A stretch of 64,000 bases of DNA from Rugamonas apoptosis (GTDB lineage Bacteria; Pseudomonadota; Gammaproteobacteria; Burkholderiales; Burkholderiaceae_D). Positions 15,248 through 23,848 of the stretch are shown here, piece after piece. The notes beneath the pieces were generated by a model that saw only the letters and a program-made list of their open reading frames with translations, was not told the origin of the DNA and made no database searches. Position numbers and translations under genes: made by a program. Location of the stretch: NCBI RefSeq assembly GCF_014042355.1, contig NZ_JACEZU010000011.1, positions 1 through 64,000 on the forward strand, in the 5' to 3' direction. Each line of letters begins with the position of its first letter. Positions within the stretch are counted from its first letter, which is position 1.

Positions 15248-15283
15248 AAACTGCGCGTCAAGCTAACCGACAAAGTCCGCCCC
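15241..15283. repeat. TonB-receptor gene tail, repeat copy B
   Basis: The genuine 3' end of the leftward TonB-receptor gene, matching copy A at 14748-14790. The direct repeats lie about 450 bases apart and enclose the Phd antitoxin and the toxin remnant. Confidence 0.7.
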
Positions 15284-17370
15284 CGCCCCGCGAAGTACGA
15301 CGTCGCATCCTTGTAGCTGGCCGATTGCGGATAGTAGCCGACGTACTGGCGGTCGCCCAGGTTCTCGATCCCCACACCCAGCTTGCCCCATTCAAAATCG
15401 TAGCTGCCCGCCAGGTCCGCCAGCGTATAGCCCTTGAAATGCTCCTCCAGGTTGCTGGTGCCGACCGTGCGGCCGATATTGATATCGCGGTCGAACAGCG
15501 TGGTCGCCTGCAGGCGCAGATTCGCCTTGGGCAAGAAGCGCCAGTTGGCGCCGGCCACCAGCTTGTCCGGGCCTTGCGAGCGCGCCCCCAGTGCCACGTC
15601 CATCGGTGCGCCAGCGGCGGTGGCGGTCTTGCCCATGGTGCGGGCGTACGAACCAAACGCCGACAACTGCTTCGACGTGCGCAGCTCGCCCGACACTTCC
15701 CAGCCGCGCACCGTGGTCGGCACGCGATCGAGCTGGCCGATGCCGGCGGCATTCACGCGCAGCACGCCACCCAGCTTGGAACGCGAATCGTAGACCGACG
15801 CGCTCAGGCTGCCCATGGCACCGCGCCAGTTCACGCCAATCTCATTGTTGCGGGTGACGATAGGTTCCATGTCGAACAGCGTCGCGACCGACTGGCCGGG
15901 CAGTTTCACGGCGCGCAGCACCAGGCCCACGTCCGGCAAGCCGAAGCCTTCCGCGCTGGAAACGAAGGCCGACCAGTTCGGACTGAAACGCCACACCGCG
16001 CCGATATTCTTCACGTTCTTGGTGAACGAACGCTGGCCGCCTTGCACCACGCGGCTGTTGTAGGCGGCCAGCGTGGTGTAGGTATCGACATCCAGTTTCG
16101 CATCTTCATGGCGGACGCCGCCGCGCACGGTCAGCGGCCCGATTTCATATTCGAGCTGCGTGAACGGGGCGATAGACGTGAAGTCCAGGGTCGGCACCCA
16201 GGTACGTCCCGTGCCGGCCAGCCACTGCTTGGTGCGATCGCGCAGGTAATCCAGGCCGGCCGTGAATTCCAGGCCCGTGACCAGGGTATCGGGCCGCACG
16301 TAGGTCAGCTTGGCGCCGTATTTGTCGGCCACCACTTCGGACTGGTCGTACAGGGTGTCTTTCGGCGCGATCGCGATGTCCTGGAATGTCGACGTGTTGG
16401 TGGCACCATACAAGGAGGCGAAGTCCTGCTTGAAAATCTGCGCGTTGAAGCTGCCGCCCAGCAAGTCGCTGTGCCGGTATTCGAGGCTGCTGGTTTCCAC
16501 CTTGTTGCGCGGCGGCGCGCCCGGCGGCGTGCCCGCCGTGGAACTGGTGGGTATGCCTGCGGCAAAGTCGGCCTTGACCGGCGCATAGTCGCCATCGCCT
16601 TCCATGCGGAAACGGTTGATGGTCAGCTGCAGGCGCTGGTCGCCAAAATTCCGGCCGACCTTGAGGAACAGGTCGCTGCCCTGGGAATCCATGGTGTCGC
16701 CCTGCACCGTTTCGATGCCGAGCGCGCGGCCACTGCCGTCGTAGCCCAGGCCACGCTGCTGGATGCCGCCGAAAGCCAGCAAGTCGAAATCGCCCGCTTT
16801 GTGCTGCAAGGTGTAGCCGGTCTTCCAGTCCAGGCTGTCGCCGCGCAACTGGGAGGACATGCGCATGTTGACCGACTGGGTGGTGCCATCCGTTTTCGGC
16901 GACTTGGTGATGTAGTTGATAATGCCGCCAGTGGCGCCCATGCCCTGCATGGCCGAGGCGCCATTGATCACTTCCACCCGCTCGATGATGGCGGTATCGG
17001 CCACATAGCCTTCGCGCATGCCGCCGCGCAGTGGGTTGGTTTGCGGTACGCCGTCCAGCAGGATCAGCGCGTTGCGGCCGCGCAGCGATTCGCCGGTCGA
17101 GCTCATTTTCTGGCGGCTGGGCGCGTAGCCGGGGATGTAGGTGGCCAGCGCCGCCGACGGATCATCCGCCAGCAGGTATTGCGCTTCCAGTTCTTTTTGC
17201 GAAATCACGCTGATGGCGCCGGGTATCCTGTCCACGCTCTTGCTGTTACGGGTCGCCGTCACGACCACTTCCTTGATCGGCTCGTCGGCGCTTTGCGCCA
17301 GCGCCGCGCCACCGGACAAGGCGAGACAAGCCAGTGCCACGGCACGGGCCAGGGGATTCAGCGTGGTCAT
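15244..17370 (-). CDS. TonB-dependent outer-membrane receptor (iron/siderophore)
   Basis: A 708-residue receptor that would import a ferric chelate across the outer membrane with energy from TonB-ExbBD. ATG 17370 starts a signal peptide (MTTLNPLARAVALACLALSG, cleavage near ALAQ). A TonB box-like EVVVTATR follows, then the plug domain with IPGAISVISQ, SLRGRNALILLDGVPQ and VEVINGASAMQGMGATGGI. The 22-strand barrel occupies the rest and ends in TLSVSLTRSF with the terminal Phe required for barrel insertion. It is divergent from the PepSY gene, with a Fur box between them. The substrate cannot be told. The last codons are duplicated at 14748-14790. Confidence 0.9.
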   Translation of the reverse strand: MTTLNPLARAVALACLALSGGAALAQSADEPIKEVVVTATRNSKSVDRIPGAISVISQKELEAQYLLADDPSAALATYIPGYAPSRQKMSSTGESLRGRNALILLDGVPQTNPLRGGMREGYVADTAIIERVEVINGASAMQGMGATGGIINYITKSPKTDGTTQSVNMRMSSQLRGDSLDWKTGYTLQHKAGDFDLLAFGGIQQRGLGYDGSGRALGIETVQGDTMDSQGSDLFLKVGRNFGDQRLQLTINRFRMEGDGDYAPVKADFAAGIPTSSTAGTPPGAPPRNKVETSSLEYRHSDLLGGSFNAQIFKQDFASLYGATNTSTFQDIAIAPKDTLYDQSEVVADKYGAKLTYVRPDTLVTGLEFTAGLDYLRDRTKQWLAGTGRTWVPTLDFTSIAPFTQLEYEIGPLTVRGGVRHEDAKLDVDTYTTLAAYNSRVVQGGQRSFTKNVKNIGAVWRFSPNWSAFVSSAEGFGLPDVGLVLRAVKLPGQSVATLFDMEPIVTRNNEIGVNWRGAMGSLSASVYDSRSKLGGVLRVNAAGIGQLDRVPTTVRGWEVSGELRTSKQLSAFGSYARTMGKTATAAGAPMDVALGARSQGPDKLVAGANWRFLPKANLRLQATTLFDRDINIGRTVGTSNLEEHFKGYTLADLAGSYDFEWGKLGVGIENLGDRQYVGYYPQSASYKDATSYFAGRGRTLSVSLTRSF

Positions 17371-17408
17371 ACAGTCACTCCTAAACAATAAGATACAAAA
17401 TGGAACGC

Positions 17409-17430
17409 AAATGATAATCATTATCATTTA
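17409..17430. promoter_or_regulatory. Fur box between the TonB receptor and PepSY genes
   Basis: aaatgataatcattatcatt (17409-17428) is a near-perfect Fur operator, with gataat / attatc half-sites repeated. It lies 39 bases before the leftward receptor start and 36 bases before the rightward PepSY start, so iron-bound Fur should repress both genes. Confidence 0.9.
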
Positions 17431-17465
17431 TAATAACAAGCACTTTTCATTACTTCCAAGAAAAT

Positions 17466-18677
17466 ATGTTGACTGGTTTGCTGCGTGCGCGGCTGCGCAC
17501 TATTCACCTGTATGTGTCCCTGCTCTTCGGCGCGATCTTCGTCACGGCCGGCCTGACCGGCGTGCTGATCGCCTGGACCGATGAACTTGATGGCGCGCTG
17601 AACCCTGGCCTGCTGCGCTCGCGCGGCGCGGCCGGCAACCATGACGTGGCGCCTACGCCGGCCCAGGCGCAGGCCGCCGTCGAACGCCTGATGGATGCGC
17701 CCGGCTACGGCAAGCCCACGATGCTCAAGCTGCCTTATGCGGCGGACGACGTCTACGTGGCCTGGTACCGCAAGCCCAACAAGGACAAGGGCAGCTTAGC
17801 CACCAGCACATCGCGCCAGGTCATGCTGGACCGCTACACGCTGGACATCCTGGGCGAACGCAACTACGGCGAATTCGGCCTGTCGCGCGAACTGTTGATG
17901 CCGTCCCTGTTCCACCTGCACCGCTACCTGTACGCGGGAGACGTCGGCAAGACCGTGACCGGCATCAGCGGCCTGCTGCTGACAATCACATCGCTGCTGG
18001 GCCTGGTGCTGTGGTGGCCGAAGCACACGCTGGCCAGCCTGCGCAAGGCCTTGAGCGTACGGGGCGCGCCCACTTCGCGCCAGTTCCACTTCAGCTTGCA
18101 CCGCACGGCCGGTTTTTTCATGACGCCCGTACTGGCCGTGCTGGGCTTTACCGGCTTGGCAATGAACCTGCCCGATTGGGTGCGCCCGGCGGTGGCCGCG
18201 GTGGCGACGCTGGAACATGAAGGCAAGGCCGCCAATGGGCCGGCCGAGGGCCGCAAGACGATCAGCGTGGCAGAAGCAATGGACATCGCCCAGCAGCGCG
18301 TGCCGCAAGGCCGCCTGACACGCCTGTCGCTCGGCTCGGCCAAGGCACCCTACGAAATCCGCCTGCGCCAGCCGGACGAAATCCGCGAGGGCGACGGCAG
18401 CACCCGCGTCAGCGTGGACGCCTACAGTGGCGCGGTACTGCGGGTGCGCGACCCGCTGAAGGCCGCGTCCGGCGACACCTTCTTCAACTGGCAATTTCCG
18501 CTACATACCGGCGAAGCCTTCGGCTTGGTGGGGCGGTTGCTGGTGTCCTTCTGCGGACTGGCGCCGCTCGCCTTCATGATCACCGGTCTGGTGCTGTGGC
18601 TGGGGCGCCGCAAGCAACGCCCCAGCGGCGCCACCTTGAGAAACAATGCACCGCAGCCGACACCCAAGCGCATATAA
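17466..18677 (+). CDS. PepSY-associated membrane protein (iron-regulated)
   Basis: A 403-residue inner-membrane protein of the PepSY-TM family (PiuB/FsrB-like). There is a hydrophobic helix at about 13-35 (HLYVSLLFGAIFVTAGLTG), further helices around 155-180 (TVTGISGLLLTITSLLGLVL) and 200-225, and a final one near 355-380. PepSY-type periplasmic segments lie between them. Such proteins are thought to reduce or process ferric siderophores after TonB-dependent uptake. The shared Fur box with the divergent receptor supports that role. ATG 17466 follows the Fur box at 36 bases, and no better start is seen. Confidence 0.82.
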   Translation: MLTGLLRARLRTIHLYVSLLFGAIFVTAGLTGVLIAWTDELDGALNPGLLRSRGAAGNHDVAPTPAQAQAAVERLMDAPGYGKPTMLKLPYAADDVYVAWYRKPNKDKGSLATSTSRQVMLDRYTLDILGERNYGEFGLSRELLMPSLFHLHRYLYAGDVGKTVTGISGLLLTITSLLGLVLWWPKHTLASLRKALSVRGAPTSRQFHFSLHRTAGFFMTPVLAVLGFTGLAMNLPDWVRPAVAAVATLEHEGKAANGPAEGRKTISVAEAMDIAQQRVPQGRLTRLSLGSAKAPYEIRLRQPDEIREGDGSTRVSVDAYSGAVLRVRDPLKAASGDTFFNWQFPLHTGEAFGLVGRLLVSFCGLAPLAFMITGLVLWLGRRKQRPSGATLRNNAPQPTPKRI

Positions 18678-18796
18678 TCTTGCAACGTTGCACCAGTCAT
18701 TTCCGCAACCTGTACCGTCTGGAAGAACCGCATGCATGCCACCGCCCGCGCCCTGCCCGCCCGCCGCCATTCACGTCTGCCTCTGGAGCTCCGTCC

Positions 18797-19750
18797 ATGA
18801 TTCACCCAAAATTATTCGAACGCGTGCTGGGCCTGGCCAACCTGGGGTTGGTGGTGCTCGATTCCAGCCAGAACATCGTGCTGTGGAACCAGTGGATGGC
18901 CAGTCACTCGGGCTGGTCCGCCAGCCGCGTGCAAGGCAATGAACTGTTCGACCTGATCCCGGAACTGCGCGGCCAGCGCCTGGAACAAGCCGTGCACACG
19001 GCCCTGGTCAACAACCTGCCCACCCAGTTGCCGCAGGCGCTGAACCGCACCCCGTTCGCGCTCTACCCCACCGGTACCTGGGGCGGCGAACGCATGGAAC
19101 AAGGCGTGTCCGTCACGCCCTTCACGGAAGGCAAGGAGCGCTATTGCCTGATCGAAGTGAGCGACGTCAGCACCACCGTGGGCCGCGAGCGCCAGTTGCG
19201 CGGCCAGGCTGAAGCCTTGCGCGCCCAATCCTATGTGGACGGACTGACGGGCATCGCCAACCGCCGCCATTTCGACGTGGCGCTGGACCGCGAACTGCGG
19301 CGCGCCCACCGCAACGGTAATGAACTGTCGCTGCTGCTGATGGACATCGATTCCTTCAAGGCCTACAACGACCACTTTGGCCACCAGCAGGGCGACGCCT
19401 GCCTGAGCCTCGTGGCCGAAGCGTTCGCCGGCATGCTGCAGCGCCCGGCCGACCTGGCGGCCCGCTACGGCGGCGAGGAATTCGCGGCCGTGCTGCCGGA
19501 CACGGGGCTGGTGCAAGCCCAGCAGCACGCGGAAGCCATCCGCGCTTGCATCGCCGCGCTGGCCATTACGCACGCGCCGGCAGCCGTGCGTAACCACGTG
19601 ACCATGAGCATCGGCGTGGCCAGCTTCGACAAGACCCGCCTGGCCGACGCGGAAAGCCTGCTGGGCGCGGCTGACCGGGCGCTGTACGCGGCCAAGCACG
19701 CCGGCCGCGATTGTGTGGTGGTGGACAGCGTACAAGACGCGGCCGCCTGA
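18797..19750 (+). CDS. PAS-GGDEF diguanylate cyclase
   Basis: A 317-residue cytoplasmic protein. Residues 1-115 form a PAS-like sensor (LGLANLGLVVLDSSQNIVLW). Residues 145-310 form the GGDEF domain, with DGLTGIANRRHFDVALDREL, the metal-binding LLLMDIDSFKAYNDHFGH and the active-site RYGGEEF. It should make cyclic di-GMP from two GTP. An RxxD inhibitory site is not evident just before GGEEF. The start at ATG 18797 (MIHPKLFERVLG) is set by the PAS domain; a longer frame from 18596 overlaps the upstream gene. It sits alone behind the PepSY gene and has no EAL domain. Confidence 0.9.
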   Translation: MIHPKLFERVLGLANLGLVVLDSSQNIVLWNQWMASHSGWSASRVQGNELFDLIPELRGQRLEQAVHTALVNNLPTQLPQALNRTPFALYPTGTWGGERMEQGVSVTPFTEGKERYCLIEVSDVSTTVGRERQLRGQAEALRAQSYVDGLTGIANRRHFDVALDRELRRAHRNGNELSLLLMDIDSFKAYNDHFGHQQGDACLSLVAEAFAGMLQRPADLAARYGGEEFAAVLPDTGLVQAQQHAEAIRACIAALAITHAPAAVRNHVTMSIGVASFDKTRLADAESLLGAADRALYAAKHAGRDCVVVDSVQDAAA

Positions 19751-19840
19751 CGCGGCACGCAACCGCCTGCGGCGGCACAACAACCTGCCGCACGCAGCCG
19801 CCCCCACCACGCCAGTCCTGAGTCACTTGGGATATCAGGG

Positions 19841-20293
19841 TCAGGTGGAAATGAATGCCACCTCCGGTATCGCGCTCTCGTAGCGCGCGGTGGCGTCCTT
19901 GAGCGTCAACTGGCGCAGTTCGACCAACAATTCCAGTCCTTCCAGCCGGGCGTCCACGGCCTGCGCCTTGGCCAGCCGGGCGGCGATATCATGCGTCCGC
20001 AATAAATTGGTGGCGATGGCGGCCGCCAGCGAGCACAGGCTGGCCACCGCGCACAGGATGCGCCAGCTGGGACTGTTCTCACCGGCCGAGCCCAACGCTT
20101 GCGTCAGCCGCAAACCGCCCACGGCCGGCGCGGCCGTCAGCATGGCGGCCAGCGCGCTGGCGATGATGCCCGTGTTGGTGAGCCCGGCGCCGCGCGCGCT
20201 GGCCTTGTGATTGAACGCGGCGATCTGGGCCCGCTTCTCGTGCAACCGCTTGGCCAGCGCGTCCCAGCCATCCCGCTCCGTCGCCGTCGCCAT
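19841..20293 (-). CDS. two-helix membrane protein, function unknown
   Basis: A 150-residue protein from ATG 20293, which has a good 'gggaggg' site; longer frames upstream have none. A charged N-terminus (GWDALAKRLHEKRAQIAAFN) precedes two hydrophobic helices: about 45-66 (TNTGIIASALAAMLTAAPAV) and 82-103 (ILCAVASLCSLAAAIATNLL). A roughly 45-residue soluble helical tail follows. The layout recalls SLATT-type two-helix proteins, but no specific motif is shared. It is downstream of galM in the same direction, 86 bases away, and could be the last gene of the xylose operon or independent. Confidence 0.6.
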   Translation of the reverse strand: MATATERDGWDALAKRLHEKRAQIAAFNHKASARGAGLTNTGIIASALAAMLTAAPAVGGLRLTQALGSAGENSPSWRILCAVASLCSLAAAIATNLLRTHDIAARLAKAQAVDARLEGLELLVELRQLTLKDATARYESAIPEVAFIST

Positions 20294-20379
20294 GTGCCCT
20301 CCCGTCGCCGCCATGCGGCACTTGAGGATTAGACCGGCGAACCGGGTCGACGTTCCGCGCCGTGACGCTGGATGCGGCG

Positions 20380-21396
20380 TTATGCGGCCGCCTGCACAGC
20401 CAGCCGGTACACCGTCGTTTGCTGGTACAGCTGGCCCGGCCGCAGCACCACCGCGCGCGCGGCCGGGCTGTTGATCTGGTTGGGAAACGCTTGCGCCTCC
20501 AGGCAAAAGCCGTCGTGGATCGCATACGGCCGCCCCGCCCGGCCCGGCACGCCAGCCAGGAAATTACCGGTATAGAACTGCAAGCCCGCCTCGGTGGTGC
20601 TGACCGTCAATTCACGGCCCGACGCCGGGTCGCACACCCAGGCCACCTCGCGCAAATCACCCGCCGGCCCCAGGCAATAACAATGATCGAAGCCGCCACC
20701 TTGCGCCAGTTGCGGCTCAGGCCACCCCAGCCGCGCACCGATGGGCGCGGCCCGGCGGAAATCGAAGGCGCTGCCCGCCACCGGCGCCGGCTGGCCCAAC
20801 GGTATGCGCTGGCCATCGACGGGCAGATAGCGGTCGGCGGCGATGCGCATCAAATGATCGCCGATGCCGGCCACGCCGCCATTCAAGTTGAAATAGCCGT
20901 GCGAGCTCAGGCTCACCGGCGTGGGTGCGTCGGTACTGGCCTGGTAATCGATGCGCAGACTGCCATCGTCGTCCAGCCGGTAGCGCACCCGCAGCTCCAG
21001 GTTGCCCGGATAGCCACCCTCGCCGTCCGGCGACACATGGCGCAGCAGCAAGCCGCCGTCCTCCGGCTCGGCCTGCCAACGGGCCAGATGCAGGCCGATC
21101 CGGCCGCCGTGCAAATGATGCTCTCCCTCGTTGCGCTCAAGCTGGTGGCGCACGCCGTCGAGCGTGAAGCCGGCGCCGGCGATCCGGTTGGCGCAGCGTC
21201 CGATCAAGGCGCCGAAATACGGTGCGTTGGCGGCGTAACCCTGCTCGTCGGGAAAGCCCAGCAACACGTCGGCGACCTTGTGGTAGCGGTCGGGCGCGCG
21301 CCAGGAACGCAGCGTGCCGCCGAGCGCACTGATGGTCACGCGCATGCCGGCCGCGTTGCGCAAGGTGTACAGGTGGGGAGAAGAAGTCATGGGCAT
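20380..21396 (-). CDS. galM: aldose 1-epimerase (mutarotase)
   Basis: A 338-residue cytoplasmic mutarotase interconverting alpha and beta anomers of aldoses. Family landmarks are FGALIGRCANRIAGAGFTLD, NEGEHHLHGG (catalytic His), SSHGYFNLNG (second catalytic His) and FDHCYCL, with a Glu near the C-terminus in the LEAQAFPNQIN segment. It starts 4 bases after the xylR stop and is clearly in the xylose operon, where it would speed conversion of imported xylose to the anomer used by the dehydrogenase. Such a role in xylose operons is an inference from context. Confidence 0.88.
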   Translation of the reverse strand: MPMTSSPHLYTLRNAAGMRVTISALGGTLRSWRAPDRYHKVADVLLGFPDEQGYAANAPYFGALIGRCANRIAGAGFTLDGVRHQLERNEGEHHLHGGRIGLHLARWQAEPEDGGLLLRHVSPDGEGGYPGNLELRVRYRLDDDGSLRIDYQASTDAPTPVSLSSHGYFNLNGGVAGIGDHLMRIAADRYLPVDGQRIPLGQPAPVAGSAFDFRRAAPIGARLGWPEPQLAQGGGFDHCYCLGPAGDLREVAWVCDPASGRELTVSTTEAGLQFYTGNFLAGVPGRAGRPYAIHDGFCLEAQAFPNQINSPAARAVVLRPGQLYQQTTVYRLAVQAAA

Positions 21397-21400
21397 GCGC

Positions 21401-22675
21401 TCAGGAAGGCGTGGTGACTAAAGCGACGGGCGCGACGGCGGCATCGATGGCGGGCGCTGCTGCGGCGGCAGCGACGGCGGCGGCAGATGCTGCTGCGGCA
21501 TCGGCCGCAGCGCGCTCCTGGTACTCGCGCGGCGTGCAGCCCAGCTCACGCTTGAACACGGCGTGCAGATACTGCACCGTGGTGAAGCCGCAGCGGACGG
21601 CCACGTCGGCGATATTGCCCGGTTCGCGCGCCAGGATGGCCTTGGCCGCGTCGAGCTTGAAATGGAGGATCTCATCGTGCACGCTGCGTCCCAGCTCCTG
21701 GCGGAAACGTGCCTCCAGTGACGAGCGCGACACGCCCACGTAATCGGCCACCTGGTCAGTCTTGATGCCCTGACAGGCGTACTGGCGGATGAAATGGCGC
21801 GCCTGCATCACCTGCGGGTGGTGGCCAGGCTGGTGGCTGCTCGATGCCAGCACGTTCAGGCCGGCCGGCGGCACCAGGATGCGGGTACCGTCCAGCCGCG
21901 CGCCGTTCAGCATCTGGTGCAGCAGGTGGGCGGCGGTGCGGCCCATTTCGTGGGTGCCCTGGATCACCGAACTGAGCGGGATACGGGTGAGCATCCGGGC
22001 CAGCGGGTCGTTGTCGATGCCGATCAGGGCCACCTGCTCGGGCACGGCGATGCCGGCGCGCATGCACGCCTGCATCAGCTGGCGCGCCCGCGCGTCGCTG
22101 ACGGCGATGATGCCGATCGGTTTGGGCAGGCTGTGCAGCCAGGCGATCTGCTGCTCGACCGCCTCGTCCCACGACGGCGCGCTGGTGCTCACGCCACGGT
22201 ACACCAGCGGCGTGATGTGGTCGCGCCGCATCAGCGCGCAAAACGCTTGCTCGCGCTGCTGGGCCCAGCGGTTGACGTCCGCCTCCGGCAGGCTGAAGCA
22301 GGCGAAGCGGCTCAAGCCGGCCTCGATCAGGTGGTCGTAGGCCAGCTTGATCAGCTTGAAATTATCGGTCGCCACATACGGCACCCGCGCCGGATAGCCT
22401 GCCTCGTCCTGGTAGGAGCCGCCCACCGCCACCACCGGCAGCGTGCTGCGCGCCAGCGCCTCGCACACGGCCGGATCGTCGAAGTCGGCGATGATGCCGT
22501 CGCCGCGCCAGCGCTCGATACCAGGCAGGCGGCAGCGGAAATCCTCCTCCAGGTACAAGTCCCAGGACACCCGCGTGCTGTTCAGGTAAGCGCCGATGCC
22601 GGCGATAATCTCGCGGTCATAGATCTTGTTGCCGTTAAACAGCAAGGCGATCTTGTGCTCGGTCGGCAGCTTCAT
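21401..22675 (-). CDS. xylR: XylR-type AraC regulator with sugar-binding domain
   Basis: A 424-residue regulator. Residues 1-270 form a LacI-like periplasmic-binding fold for the sugar: KIALLFNGNKIYDREIIAGI, VALIGIDNDPLARMLT and IPLSSVIQGTHEMGRTAAHL. Residues 285-385 form an AraC-type double helix-turn-helix: DQVADYVGVSRSSLEARFRQ ... NIADVAVRCGFTTVQYLHAV ... GCTPREY. The architecture is that of E. coli XylR, which activates xylose genes. The C-terminus carries an unusual 35-residue Ala-rich tail after REYQERAA that is not part of the fold. It lies 30 bases behind xylH and before galM in the same operon. Confidence 0.88.
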   Translation of the reverse strand: MKLPTEHKIALLFNGNKIYDREIIAGIGAYLNSTRVSWDLYLEEDFRCRLPGIERWRGDGIIADFDDPAVCEALARSTLPVVAVGGSYQDEAGYPARVPYVATDNFKLIKLAYDHLIEAGLSRFACFSLPEADVNRWAQQREQAFCALMRRDHITPLVYRGVSTSAPSWDEAVEQQIAWLHSLPKPIGIIAVSDARARQLMQACMRAGIAVPEQVALIGIDNDPLARMLTRIPLSSVIQGTHEMGRTAAHLLHQMLNGARLDGTRILVPPAGLNVLASSSHQPGHHPQVMQARHFIRQYACQGIKTDQVADYVGVSRSSLEARFRQELGRSVHDEILHFKLDAAKAILAREPGNIADVAVRCGFTTVQYLHAVFKRELGCTPREYQERAAADAAAASAAAVAAAAAAPAIDAAVAPVALVTTPS

Positions 22676-22705
22676 CTTCCTCTCCCGGTGACGCCTGGCG
22701 GCGGG

Positions 22706-23848
22706 TCAGCGGCGGGCCGTCCGCGTACTGACGTCGACCCATACCGCGAGCGTGAGAATACCGCCTTTGACGATCATCTGCCAGTAAGTGTCAACGTCGA
22801 GCATCGACATGCCGTTGTCGAGGCTGGCCATGACCAGCGCCCCGATCAGCGCGCCATACACGGTGCCGGCGCCGCCGCGCATCGAGGTGCCGCCGATGAA
22901 GCAGGCGGCGATCGCATCCAGTTCGCTGAACGTGCCGGCGGACGGCGAACCGGCCGCCAGCCGTCCCGTGTTGATCAGCCCGGCCAGTGCGCACATCAGG
23001 CCCATGATGCCGAAAATCCACAGCTTGACGGCGCGCACGTCGACACCGGACAAGCGGGTCGCCTCCATATTGCTGCCCACGGCGTAGATGCGGCGCCCGA
23101 ACACGGTTTGCGTGGTCACATAGGTGAACAGGCCCAGCAGCGCCAGCAACAGCAGCACCGGCAGCGGTATCCCCTCGTAACGGTTAAGGGTGCGCACGAA
23201 CACGAACAGCAATGCGCCCGCCAGCAACACGCGGGCCACGTCGCGCCACAGCGGCGTTTGCGCCAGCCCGTGCAGCGCGCGGCCGGCCCGCTGATGCCAC
23301 GCCAGTACGGCGGCCAGCGCGAACAAGGCCCAACCCAGCAACACCCCCGGCAAGGCCGGCAGGTACGCCTGGCCCAGTTGCACCAGGCCGTTCGACACGG
23401 GCGCCACCGTGATGCCGCCCGTCACGCCCAACAGCACGCCACGGTAGACCAGCATGCCGCCCAGGCCGACGATGAACGAAGGGATGCCACGGTAGGCGCT
23501 CAGGTAGCCATTGAACAGCCCCAGCAGCAAGCCGCAGCCCAGCACCAGCGCCAGGTTCAGCGGCAGCGGCCAATGGCGGCCCACGTCGAGCACGGCGGCC
23601 ACCCCGCCAAGCAGCCCCAGCAGGGAACCCACCGACAGGTCGATCTCGCCGGCGATAATCACCAGCACCATGCCGCAGGCCAGCACGCCAGTGACCGACA
23701 TCTGCCGCAGCAGATTGGACAGATTGCGCGGCGAGACGAAGCCGCCCTCCGTCTGCCAGTAGAAAAAGCCCCAGATCACGGCGATCGCGATCCCCAGCGC
23801 CAGCATCTTGTACTGGCTGAATAACTGCTTGATATTGACATTGCTCAT
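22706..23848 (-). CDS. xylH: xylose ABC transporter permease
   Basis: A 380-residue integral membrane permease of the XylH/RbsC family. Many hydrophobic helices include [37 protein letters not shown] (the family 'I-x-x-G-x-I-D-L-S-V-G' hallmark continues SVGSLLGL), and [20 protein letters not shown]. The cytoplasmic coupling loop carries [16 protein letters not shown]. Its ATG overlaps the xylG stop by 4 bases, so transporter subunits are translationally coupled. It pairs with XylG and takes xylose from XylF. Confidence 0.92.
   Translation of the reverse strand: MSNVNIKQLFSQYKMLALGIAIAVIWGFFYWQTEGGFVSPRNLSNLLRQMSVTGVLACGMVLVIIAGEIDLSVGSLLGLLGGVAAVLDVGRHWPLPLNLALVLGCGLLLGLFNGYLSAYRGIPSFIVGLGGMLVYRGVLLGVTGGITVAPVSNGLVQLGQAYLPALPGVLLGWALFALAAVLAWHQRAGRALHGLAQTPLWRDVARVLLAGALLFVFVRTLNRYEGIPLPVLLLLALLGLFTYVTTQTVFGRRIYAVGSNMEATRLSGVDVRAVKLWIFGIMGLMCALAGLINTGRLAAGSPSAGTFSELDAIAACFIGGTSMRGGAGTVYGALIGALVMASLDNGMSMLDVDTYWQMIVKGGILTLAVWVDVSTRTARR

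Noticed and set aside
15325-17391. Rightward 688-codon open frame opposite the TonB receptor
   Set aside because: It mirrors the codons of the leftward receptor gene, has a His/Gln/Arg-rich low-complexity translation and no ribosome-binding site. The receptor has full domain support.
21794-23824. Rightward 676-codon frame opposite xylR and xylH
   Set aside because: It spans two real genes on the other strand and gives a Gln/His/Ala-rich product of no family, a common artefact in GC-rich DNA.
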